NCBI RefSeq assembly: GCF_014467235.1
Contig: NZ_NKHP01000001.1
Location: 158,295-222,294, forward strand
DNA from: Xenorhabdus indica
GTDB taxonomy: Bacteria; Pseudomonadota; Gammaproteobacteria; Enterobacterales; Enterobacteriaceae
Direction: 5' to 3'
DNA length: 64,000 bases
Positions 56,891 to 64,000 of this stretch are shown here, one piece after another. The position numbers were made by a program, and so were the translations under genes. Within the stretch, counting starts at the first letter, position 1. Every line of letters begins with the position of its first letter. Under the pieces are notes generated by a model. That model made no database searches and had not been told where the DNA came from. It saw nothing but the letters and a program-made list of their open reading frames with translations.

Positions 56891-57655
56891 ATGTTAGATT
56901 ACCAACCCAATAATAACCTGCTGCAACAAAAAATCATTTTAGTTACTGGTGCTGGTGATGGTATTGGTCGTGAAGCGGCATTAACTTATGCCCGCTACGG
57001 CGCACAGGTTATTTTGCTTGGGCGCACAACTGCAAAACTGGAAGCAGTTAAACAGCAGATCGAATATGAAGGCGGTTTACCTGCTGCCGTTTATACAATG
57101 GATCTTTTAACTGTGACTGCTGAAGAGTACCAGACTTTTGCCGATGAACTGGCACTACATTATCCTCGTCTGGATGGCGTGTTACATAACGCTGGTTTGT
57201 TAGGTGTTGTTGCTCCCATCACAGACCAACCCGTTCAACTTTGGCATGATGTTATGCAAGTGAATGTAAATGCCACTTTCATGCTGACTCAGGTTTTGAT
57301 CCCATTGTTACTGAAATCTCCCAATGGTTCTTTGGTATTTACCAGTTCCAGTGTGGGGCGTGAAGGAAGAAGTAACTGGGGCGCTTATTCTGTTTCCAAA
57401 TTTGCTACAGAAGGTTTAATGCAGGTTCTGGCAGAGGAATATCAGGATACCCCTCTGCGGGTCAATTGCATTAATCCGGGTGGAACGCGAACCGCTATGC
57501 GTGCCAGTGCATTTCCTGATGAGAATGTGGCGAAGTTAAAGACACCCGCCGATATTATGCCAGCGTATCTTTACCTGATGGGAGAGGACAGTTTGCATGA
57601 TTCAGGCATTAGTTTTGATGCTCAACCGGGCCGTAAGGCAGGGCAAACCGAATAA
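56891..57655 (+). CDS. yciK: YciK, short-chain dehydrogenase/reductase
   Basis: 254 residues from ATG 56891, chosen by alignment to E. coli YciK (252, MHYQPKQDLL). The frame is open further upstream to ATG 56849 and TTG 56843, none with a good Shine-Dalgarno. A classical SDR: nucleotide-binding TGAGDGIGREAA (about 20-31), LHNAGLLG, catalytic Ser in FTSSSVG and YxxxK in YSVSKFA, then NPGGTRTAMRA. The substrate is unknown. Its stop codon shares one base with the btuR start, so the two are translationally coupled. Confidence 0.93.
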   Translation: MLDYQPNNNLLQQKIILVTGAGDGIGREAALTYARYGAQVILLGRTTAKLEAVKQQIEYEGGLPAAVYTMDLLTVTAEEYQTFADELALHYPRLDGVLHNAGLLGVVAPITDQPVQLWHDVMQVNVNATFMLTQVLIPLLLKSPNGSLVFTSSSVGREGRSNWGAYSVSKFATEGLMQVLAEEYQDTPLRVNCINPGGTRTAMRASAFPDENVAKLKTPADIMPAYLYLMGEDSLHDSGISFDAQPGRKAGQTE

Positions 57656-58251
57656 TGACAAGAGATAACAGCCAGTACCAAAAGAGACAACAACGTCTGA
57701 AAGAGAAAGTTGATGCCCGCATTGAAGCAGCGCAACAAGAACGAGGCATTGTCATGATCTTCACCGGAAATGGCAAAGGGAAAACAACTGCTGCATTTGG
57801 CACTGTTACCCGTGCTATTGGTCATGGGCAACGTGCTGGCGTGATCCAATTCATCAAAGGAACATGGGAAAACGGAGAAAAGAATCTATTGATACAGCAC
57901 GGTGTTGAATTTCATGTTATGGGAACCGGGTTTACATGGGAAACACAAAATCGTGAAGCTGACATCGCGGCTTGCCAGTCTGTGTGGCAACATGCCTTGA
58001 CGCTGTTATCCGATCCTGCAATCCAGCTTGTTGTGCTTGATGAACTGACATATATGGTCAACTACGGTTATCTGGAACTGACCGATGTTCTCACAGCCCT
58101 TAAACAGCGCCCTGCCAATCAGTCCGTCATTATTACCGGACGAGGTTGTCATCGTGAGCTGCGTGAATTTGCGGATACAGTTACAGAGATGCGACCAATC
58201 AAACATGCATTTGAGAACGGCATTAAAGCGCAAAAGGGCATTGATTGGTAA
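57655..58251 (+). CDS. btuR: Cob(I)yrinic acid a,c-diamide adenosyltransferase
   Basis: 198 residues (E. coli 196). Adenosylates corrinoids using ATP, making the coenzyme form of B12. An unusual P-loop GNGKGKTTAAFG near residue 41, GVIQFIKGTWENGE, FTWETQNRE, VVLDELTYMVNYGYL and ITGRGCHRELREFADTVTEM. The ATG overlaps the yciK stop (TAATG). Convergent with rluB. Confidence 0.97.
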   Translation: MTRDNSQYQKRQQRLKEKVDARIEAAQQERGIVMIFTGNGKGKTTAAFGTVTRAIGHGQRAGVIQFIKGTWENGEKNLLIQHGVEFHVMGTGFTWETQNREADIAACQSVWQHALTLLSDPAIQLVVLDELTYMVNYGYLELTDVLTALKQRPANQSVIITGRGCHRELREFADTVTEMRPIKHAFENGIKAQKGIDW

Positions 58252-58295
58252 TGTATTGATTAGTAATACATTGATTGAAAAACAAACTAATGAAA

Positions 58296-58419
58296 GCCGC
58301 TATTTCAAAGATCAGTGACTCAATATTCAATAAACATTGTCCAGTAAATAATATTCAGCGAAAAAATGTTTACCAACTATAGAGTTAACTCAACTGCTTT
58401 ATTCAACTGAAATAGCGGC
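58296..58419. repeat. Widely spaced inverted pair between btuR and rluB
   Basis: GCCGCTATTTCA (58296-58307) and TGAAATAGCGGC (58408-58419) are perfect 12-base complements 100 bases apart, in the 177-base gap between convergent genes. It may form a large terminator-like hairpin or mark a small element. Confidence 0.5.
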
Positions 58420-58428
58420 CTGAGAAAA

Positions 58429-59352
58429 TTAACGGCCTTTAAGCGTCGTTTTTCTTCCCGTATTTTGGCGAGAGCTGCTTGCTGGGCGTTTTCCGGCGGG
58501 GCGGGAAGTCACCTGAGCATGCCGCCTTACTGCACGACGGATCTGATTGGCTTTGATACGACGTTGTTCACGTTCAACCGCAACTTTAGATACGGTTTCT
58601 TCATTTAGGCCAACCAACTCACGTAAATAGTTAGTCTGCTCCAGCCCTAATTCAGCCCAACCGCCACGAGGTAAGCCTTTCGGCAAGTTAATATCACCGT
58701 AACGGACACGGATCAGACGACTGACCTGCACGCCAACGGCTTCCCACAAGCGCCTGACTTCACGGTTGCGTCCTTCTGTCAATGTGACGTTGTACCATTG
58801 GTTAATCCCTTCTCCACCTTTAAACGAGATAGTTTTGAATGAAGCAGGGCCATCTTCCAGTTGTACGCCTTGTTTCAACTGACGCAATTTAGCGTCGTCC
58901 ACTTCACCAAAAACGCGAACAGCATATTCACGTTCAACTTCACGGCTCGGATGCATCAGACGGTTTGCCAGTTCACCATCTGTCGTAAACAACAACAGGC
59001 CACAAGTATTGATATCCAGACGTCCCACAGCAATCCAGCGAGCATCCTGCATTTTCGGCAAGCGGTCAAACACCGTCGGACGCCCTTCAGGATCATGTCG
59101 GGTGCACAATTCACCTTCTGGTTTATAATAAGCCAAGACCCGACAAACTGTTTTTTGCGGCTCTTTGATATTTAAAATCCGCCCGTCAAAGCGGATTTTG
59201 GTGGAAGGTTTAACTTCGATTCGATCACCCAACGTTGCGATCTTACCATCAACACTAATGCGCCCCTGTTGAATATATCCTTCAATTTCACGGCGTGAAC
59301 CGTGACCAGCACGCGCAAGAATTTTTTGTAACTTTTCTGTTTTATCGCTCAT
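58429..59352 (-). CDS. rluB: 23S rRNA pseudouridine(2605) synthase
   Basis: 307 residues (E. coli 291). Converts U2605 of 23S rRNA to pseudouridine. N-terminal S4 RNA-binding domain ([20 protein letters not shown]), catalytic Asp in [19 protein letters not shown] (near 114), [10 protein letters not shown] and [17 protein letters not shown]. The C-terminal 60 residues are a strongly basic tail ([14 protein letters not shown] ... TLKGR) slightly longer than in E. coli, probably disordered RNA-binding sequence. Confidence 0.96.
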   Translation of the reverse strand: MSDKTEKLQKILARAGHGSRREIEGYIQQGRISVDGKIATLGDRIEVKPSTKIRFDGRILNIKEPQKTVCRVLAYYKPEGELCTRHDPEGRPTVFDRLPKMQDARWIAVGRLDINTCGLLLFTTDGELANRLMHPSREVEREYAVRVFGEVDDAKLRQLKQGVQLEDGPASFKTISFKGGEGINQWYNVTLTEGRNREVRRLWEAVGVQVSRLIRVRYGDINLPKGLPRGGWAELGLEQTNYLRELVGLNEETVSKVAVEREQRRIKANQIRRAVRRHAQVTSRPAGKRPASSSRQNTGRKTTLKGR

Positions 59353-59427
59353 TGAGCAACCTCTGCTGTCGCCTTCACAGGCGTCGTATGATAAAAAAAT
59401 AAAAAAGTGGGAACTTCAAACTTCATC

Positions 59428-60048
59428 TTATAAAAAAGGGGTCACATCACCTTCGCCTTCACGAAGAACCACTGGTGAATCCCCGGTTAAATCCACTACC
59501 GTTGTCGGTTGCTGCCCAAGATAGCCACCGTGAATGATTAAATCAACTTGTTTACTCAAAGTATCTTTGATCTCTTCCGGATCAGACTCGGCAAAATCAT
59601 TGCCCGGCAAAATCAGGCTGCATGACATCAAAGGCTCACGCATTGCTTCCAATAACGCCAGAGCAATAGGATTGGACGGGACGCGCAAACCAATAGTTTT
59701 ACGTTTCTCGTTCATTAAACGACGAGGGACTTCTTTTGTTGCCTGTAAAATAAAAGTGTAATTACCGGGAGTATTATTCTTGATTAACCGGAACGCCTGA
59801 TTGTCCACATGGGCATACGTTGAGATCTCTGACAGATCACGACACATCAATGTAAAGTTGTGCCGTCCATCCAATTGACGGATACGGCATATACGGGTCA
59901 TGGCATCCTTATTTTCAAGGCAACAACCAATGGCATAGCCTGAATCAGTAGGATAAATAACAACTCCCCCCTTTTTCAGCATCCCTACACTTTGCTCAAT
60001 AAGACGGGCTTGTGGATTATCAGGGTGGATATAAAAAAACTGGCTCAT
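59428..60048 (-). CDS. yciO: YciO, YrdC/Sua5-family protein
   Basis: 206 residues, equal to E. coli YciO. A YrdC-like fold that binds ATP and RNA-like ligands; E. coli YciO itself is not the main threonylcarbamoyl-AMP synthase. Motifs are FYIHPDNPQ at the start, YPTDSGYAIGC near 32, NFTLMCRDLSEISTYA, NNTPGNYTFIL and KRKTIGLRVPSNPI. It ends 75 bases upstream of the rluB start and follows rnm. Confidence 0.96.
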   Translation of the reverse strand: MSQFFYIHPDNPQARLIEQSVGMLKKGGVVIYPTDSGYAIGCCLENKDAMTRICRIRQLDGRHNFTLMCRDLSEISTYAHVDNQAFRLIKNNTPGNYTFILQATKEVPRRLMNEKRKTIGLRVPSNPIALALLEAMREPLMSCSLILPGNDFAESDPEEIKDTLSKQVDLIIHGGYLGQQPTTVVDLTGDSPVVLREGEGDVTPFL

Positions 60049-60098
60049 AATGATAACCTCTACTTCTATACAGCTTTAAGTTCCAGCAGCGTTAAGTT

Positions 60099-60971
60099 CT
60101 ATGCAGCCCCAAGCCGTGACCAGTCGTACCATATTGGTACAACATCACCGGGTAACCACAAATTACGACCGAGTTCTATCCATGAACAAGGTTGGTGAAA
60201 ATCCGATCCTAATGATACTTTCAGCCCATATTCTCTCGCCAGTTGACCAAGTTGTTGCCTTTCATTAGGTGCTTGTTGACATTGCGCAACTTCCATTGCA
60301 TCACCGCCATGTTGTTGAAACCAGGCTATTAAGCGTTTTAGCCATTTCATTGACAAACCATATCTGCCGGGATGAGCAATAACAGCCTGTCCCCCTGCCT
60401 GGTGAATGGTTTCAATAGCCTGCTCGATTGAACACCATTGGGGTGGAACATAACCGATTTTTCCCTTTGCCAGATATTTTTTGAAAACTTTCTGGATCAT
60501 CGGCTCAACTCCCGCCTCAATCAGATAACGGGCAAAATGCCCGCGAGTGACCTGCCCGCCATTAGCTAACCGGGATGCTCCTTCCCACGCATCGGGAATA
60601 CCTGCTTTAGCTAACCGACGCCCGATTTCAATGCCACGCTGTTTCCTTAAATCAACCTGATTAGCCAGAAATTTTCTTAAGGAAACGGATTTGATATCAA
60701 TATTTAAGCCAACGATATGAATTTCCAGATTTTGCCATAACGTCGAAATTTCAACGCCGGATATTAACGTCAATGACAAATTATTTTGCTGAATATAGTT
60801 TAAGGCAGGTGAAATACCCTCTGTCGTATCGTGATCAGTGATTGCCAATACATCAATACCCATGGAAATCGCTCTGCCCACGAGCTGTTCAGGTGATAAA
60901 ACGCCATCTGAAGCAGTCGTATGGCTATGCAGATCATAGCGCCTTATCATTTCACTGGCGGCTTCAGCCAT
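60099..60971 (-). CDS. rnm: RNase AM (5'-3' exoribonuclease, PHP domain)
   Basis: About 290 residues from ATG 60971, which has CAGG upstream and fits the E. coli YciV length (293); the frame is open to ATG 61019. PHP-family phosphoesterase with metal ligands in YDLHSHTTASDG, LAITDHDTTEG, LISGVEIST, VIAHPGRYG and SLGSDFHQP. In E. coli it trims the 5' ends of rRNAs and hydrolyses adenosine 3',5'-bisphosphate. Upstream of yciO, as in E. coli. Confidence 0.95.
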   Translation of the reverse strand: MAEAASEMIRRYDLHSHTTASDGVLSPEQLVGRAISMGIDVLAITDHDTTEGISPALNYIQQNNLSLTLISGVEISTLWQNLEIHIVGLNIDIKSVSLRKFLANQVDLRKQRGIEIGRRLAKAGIPDAWEGASRLANGGQVTRGHFARYLIEAGVEPMIQKVFKKYLAKGKIGYVPPQWCSIEQAIETIHQAGGQAVIAHPGRYGLSMKWLKRLIAWFQQHGGDAMEVAQCQQAPNERQQLGQLAREYGLKVSLGSDFHQPCSWIELGRNLWLPGDVVPIWYDWSRLGAA

Positions 60972-61208
60972 TGTTTTTACCTGTTTTGTTGGGTGGGAAA
61001 CAAGAAAACTATCTATCACGTGATATCAAGCACGAAGCAAGAATGATAACACAGTAGGTGGAATTAAAGGGGTTAATTCCTGAATAGATTTCATTATTGA
61101 TTGGAAAAAAAATTGAAACCCTATCTATCTATGATTAAGTACCAAATGACAATCATAATCTAGAAGATAGGGTTGGAACTACATGACTATTGGTTATTTT
61201 TATTTCTT

Positions 61209-61314
61209 ATATACTCATTAAACTTCAAGTTGCAATTTACAACACTATATGAAACCTGATTTCTCCCCGCTTCGCGGGGAGAAATCACACGCATCTTGAA
61301 GTTAGATTGGTATA
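61209..61314. repeat. Inverted-repeat element with strong hairpin, copy 4
   Basis: Ends ATTAAACTTCAAGTTGCA (left) and GCATCTTGAAGTTAGATTGG (right) are near-complementary. In the centre, 61258-61286 forms a perfect stem of 12 bp, ATTTCTCCCCG against CGGGGAGAAAT plus the flanking G-C pair, around CTTCG. The element fills much of the 319-base gap between rnm and the Ig-repeat gene and may also act as a terminator for the latter on the minus strand. Confidence 0.65.
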
Positions 61315-61338
61315 AATCCAAATCAAAAGATGAAATAT

Positions 61339-64000
61339 TCATCTCATATATGGGTGATAACAAAATTTTCTTTCAACCTGAATGAATTGCCCACAAAATT
61401 GTGCAGAAACCGTTATATTTTGTTTTCCAAATTGACTAAGTTTTGCGTCAAAACTCCAGTATCCCTGATCATCAGCCACTATACTTCCTTTTTTAGTATC
61501 TCCAGATGGAAAAGGGACTTTAGGTAAAAGAATACTATAACAAAAAAAATCCTCATCATTCTGAACGTTATATGAAACTTTCATTTTCGGTAGTGCATCT
61601 CCCGTTACTTTCACATCAATTGGAGGATGATATGAAACTTTAATACTCCCTTCTGGCGGTGCTGAAATACTCAAAACAGACGCATCAACATTATCTTCTT
61701 TCATTCTTTTATGAAGCTGACCATTAACCGTAATAGATTGTGTGGCTTCTACCTGATATATTCCCGGCTGTACATTATGTAGACTACAACGCCAGTTACC
61801 ATCCGTTTTTGAAACCTGTACAGGGCCACAGTTCTGAGAATCTCCATTTGCAGGGGTAGCTTTCAAAGAAATATAAGCACCTTTTGTTGCTATTCCCGTA
61901 ATAGGAATAGAAATAGTCTCATTACTTTTCATCATGGGAGTAAATTCCTCTGATGATTTTGCAATTTTACTTGCACTTGAAGCTGTACAGATCGGCTTAG
62001 CTATAGGATTAATGGTAATATCCGATATGTAAATCACTTCAAAATTGCGGGTTACTGGCTTTCCTGAAGGCTCATTATCTACCCATTGCTGCGCCAAGAT
62101 CCTATAATCTCCCGGTTTGGATTCGATTTCGTCAGGACAAACCCAATCCTGATTTTCATCCACATCAACTTCGCAGATTTGCTTACCGGCAAGAGAAACT
62201 GTGATACGAGCCCCCACCTGCCCTTTACCATTGATGGTATACGTCGGCGTCGCAATTTGTTCCCCTTCCGCAGGCTTAAGCACACGCATTTGTAAATTAG
62301 CCCCATAACGCACTTTAAAACTTCTGTTAATCTGAGAGCCTGCATCATCCACGATTGTCACATCGTAATCCCCCGGCACAGAACTATAAGGCCCACATGT
62401 CCAAGTGTAATTTTCCCTATTGAGCTTCGCAGAGCAATCATCATGCCCGCCGAATGCTTTTACCGTAACGGTTTTTGCATTACCCGGCATCGTGCCACTA
62501 AAGGTATATGCAGGTGTTTTTATAATTTCAGCTTCCTTAGGGGATTTCACTGTTAGCTTGATTTCTCCGGGAGCAGGAATTATCTCAAATGTCACTTTCG
62601 CTGTGGATTGCCTTACCTTGTCCAAAAAGGCTGTAGCAACCAGTTTTTGCTCTCCTCTGACGGAGGTATCCAAACCATCAATCCATTCCCAATGCCCTTT
62701 ATCATCCACTGTAACGCCATTCTGACAGATCTGTGACAACGCTTTTTTGTCCAAACACACTACTGTTCCCGGCTCTCCGGTGCCTTTAGGCAGAATGTTT
62801 TCGAGATGCTGATACACTCCGCCGTTGTGTGGTTGTGTGATAACCACCGGCTTAATGGTTTTGGTTTGTATTTCAAAAGAAACAGATGAACTTGAGTTCA
62901 ATGTATTATCAATAAACTGCTCTGCTACAACAGAATATTTTCCCTCTTCCGGCTGATAAGGTCCACAAGACCATTTACCCGATGCGTCAACTTCGGTATT
63001 ACAATCTTTAGTACCTCCAAACCCCTTGATGTATACCTTAGCTCCTTTTTCTCCCGTACCTGTAATAGTAAAAGGCAGCGTCGTTATCTTTGCGCCGTGA
63101 GAAGGGAGAGTGATCTGTATTTTTGTTTTGCTGACTTCGTACTTACGCGTCACTTGCGAAGTTCTTTCATAAGTCCCGCCAAACTCCGTCGAACTTATTT
63201 TTTTATACTGAGCTGCATAAAGAGAAAATACCCCTTCATTAATCGCCGTCAATGCAGGTTGATGAGAACAGGCCCATTTTCCACTTGAATCAACCGTGAC
63301 GAAACAAATTATTCCCTCATTAGACATCGGTAATGTCATCCCTTGTGGCAGAAACTCTTTCGCCGCGGCGACAAGAACCAGCTGACCAGGAGTTCCCTGA
63401 CCTTCAATGGTAATCCCGTCGTACAAACGATATTGCGCTCCCTTGGCAGGAGATGTGATACGTATAGGGATAGTAAAATGCAAAGTGACAGGATCTCCAA
63501 CGTGTACCCCATTTTTAGTTTCCTGTATCCCCAAGGTATAAGTATCTCCACCTAAAATAGCCCCAGGCATGATCGTAAACTCCCAAAAGAAGCCAAGACC
63601 ACTGCTAAGGGCAGAACCAACCAAAGATTCAACACCCCCAAAAACGGCCCCGGCCAAACTGCTTAAAAAACCACCAAATCCGCCGCCTCCACTACCTCCA
63701 GAACCACCGTATTTACCAGAAAGACGGATTGGGTTATCCGGATCAACCGTTGAATTATCCTTAGGATTATCGATTTCAAGTTTTTTTTCGGGGTTATCGT
63801 CGTCGTCATTTTTATCTTTAACAGTAAAACGTGTAACATCTGTGGCAACCACTTTGCCTTCTTTGATTAATTCAGCAGTGAGTTCATAAGTCCCCTTAGT
63901 AAAAATGATTGGTCTGTCACACTGCCAGTTACCATTGTCACTAACCACAGCACCTGTACAGATAGAAGTCTCTTTAACAAGTCCTTGATTGCCTCCCTCC
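61339..64000 (-). CDS. Large Ig-like repeat protein, C-terminal part
   Basis: Minus-strand frame ending at 61339 and open through the right edge, so the start lies outside; about 887 codons visible. A string of Ig-like beta domains of roughly 90-115 residues, each with a Gly-x-Trp-x-Cys signature: NGNWQC, SGKWACS, SGKWSCGP, KGHWEW, NYTWTCGP, NQDWVCP, DGNWRCS and QGYWSF, usually followed by G-x-Y-x-V-x-A-x-Q. Between the first two lies a Lys/Asp-rich linker and a glycine-rich hydrophobic stretch (63580-63710). Typical of surface or secreted adhesin/invasin-like proteins of Xenorhabdus and Photorhabdus; the exact role is unknown. No membrane anchor is seen at the C-terminus, which ends FCGQFIQVERKFCYHPYMR. 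Confidence 0.88.
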   Translation of the reverse strand, partial: EGGNQGLVKETSICTGAVVSDNGNWQCDRPIIFTKGTYELTAELIKEGKVVATDVTRFTVKDKNDDDDNPEKKLEIDNPKDNSTVDPDNPIRLSGKYGGSGGSGGGGFGGFLSSLAGAVFGGVESLVGSALSSGLGFFWEFTIMPGAILGGDTYTLGIQETKNGVHVGDPVTLHFTIPIRITSPAKGAQYRLYDGITIEGQGTPGQLVLVAAAKEFLPQGMTLPMSNEGIICFVTVDSSGKWACSHQPALTAINEGVFSLYAAQYKKISSTEFGGTYERTSQVTRKYEVSKTKIQITLPSHGAKITTLPFTITGTGEKGAKVYIKGFGGTKDCNTEVDASGKWSCGPYQPEEGKYSVVAEQFIDNTLNSSSSVSFEIQTKTIKPVVITQPHNGGVYQHLENILPKGTGEPGTVVCLDKKALSQICQNGVTVDDKGHWEWIDGLDTSVRGEQKLVATAFLDKVRQSTAKVTFEIIPAPGEIKLTVKSPKEAEIIKTPAYTFSGTMPGNAKTVTVKAFGGHDDCSAKLNRENYTWTCGPYSSVPGDYDVTIVDDAGSQINRSFKVRYGANLQMRVLKPAEGEQIATPTYTINGKGQVGARITVSLAGKQICEVDVDENQDWVCPDEIESKPGDYRILAQQWVDNEPSGKPVTRNFEVIYISDITINPIAKPICTASSASKIAKSSEEFTPMMKSNETISIPITGIATKGAYISLKATPANGDSQNCGPVQVSKTDGNWRCSLHNVQPGIYQVEATQSITVNGQLHKRMKEDNVDASVLSISAPPEGSIKVSYHPPIDVKVTGDALPKMKVSYNVQNDEDFFCYSILLPKVPFPSGDTKKGSIVADDQGYWSFDAKLSQFGKQNITVSAQFCGQFIQVERKFCYHPYMR

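Noticed and set aside
58243..58275. Short near-repeats of TTGATTRGTAATR after btuR
   Set aside because: Too short and irregular to call a repeat array; no CRISPR-like spacing.

Overview
The window looks like a chromosome segment of an entomopathogenic Morganellaceae (Xenorhabdus or Photorhabdus; I cannot decide which). The core genes keep enterobacterial order and are close to their E. coli counterparts: rnb, then yciH-pyrF-lapB-lapA, ribA, acnA, cysB, topA, sohB, yciK-btuR, rluB, yciO and rnm. Background DNA is AT-rich. Several intergenic regions carry short inverted-repeat elements with similar ends. The core genes are interrupted by accessory islands, the largest holding non-ribosomal peptide synthetase (NRPS) genes.

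Layout. 1-4015 (minus) is the 5' part of an NRPS gene (half condensation domain, adenylation, thiolation, dual epimerisation/condensation) that runs off the left edge. After an AT-rich gap and a broken arginase-family gene comes rnb (RNase II), then a class A beta-lactamase and a lipoprotein pullulanase. From 12341 to about 41483 lies a biosynthetic cluster: a diaminobutyrate aminotransferase (minus), three co-directional NRPS genes of 1, 3 and 3 modules, the last ending in a thioesterase, a lipoprotein Ntn-hydrolase of the penicillin/PvdQ acylase type, and a GNAT acetyltransferase. I see no MbtH, phosphopantetheinyl transferase or transporter in this cluster.

Cluster logic (inference). If the genes act in order, seven residues are joined. 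Specificity-code reading gives Ser first and Gly last. The five middle adenylation domains have unusual codes with Asp at the position equivalent to GrsA 278, which could suit a cationic side chain such as the diaminobutyrate the aminotransferase would supply. The acylase could trim an acylated precursor outside the cytoplasm, and the acetyltransferase could protect the producer. The most striking feature is a 6.0-kb, strongly GC-rich, nearly identical segment present twice (21035-27050 and 27741-33756). It spans two and a half modules and crosses the boundary between two NRPS genes. Its composition differs sharply from the AT-rich module DNA on either side.

Right half. 41724-61019 is mostly core genes. 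A 2.5-kb accessory insert between acnA and cysB carries three plus-strand genes: an Evf-like protein of uncertain family, a PaiB-type FMN-binding regulator, and a protein with three PPxY motifs and a basic tail. At the right edge (61339-64000, minus) is the C-terminal part of a large secreted-type protein made of Ig-like repeats. Relative to E. coli, pgpB, yciN and osmB are missing from their usual places.
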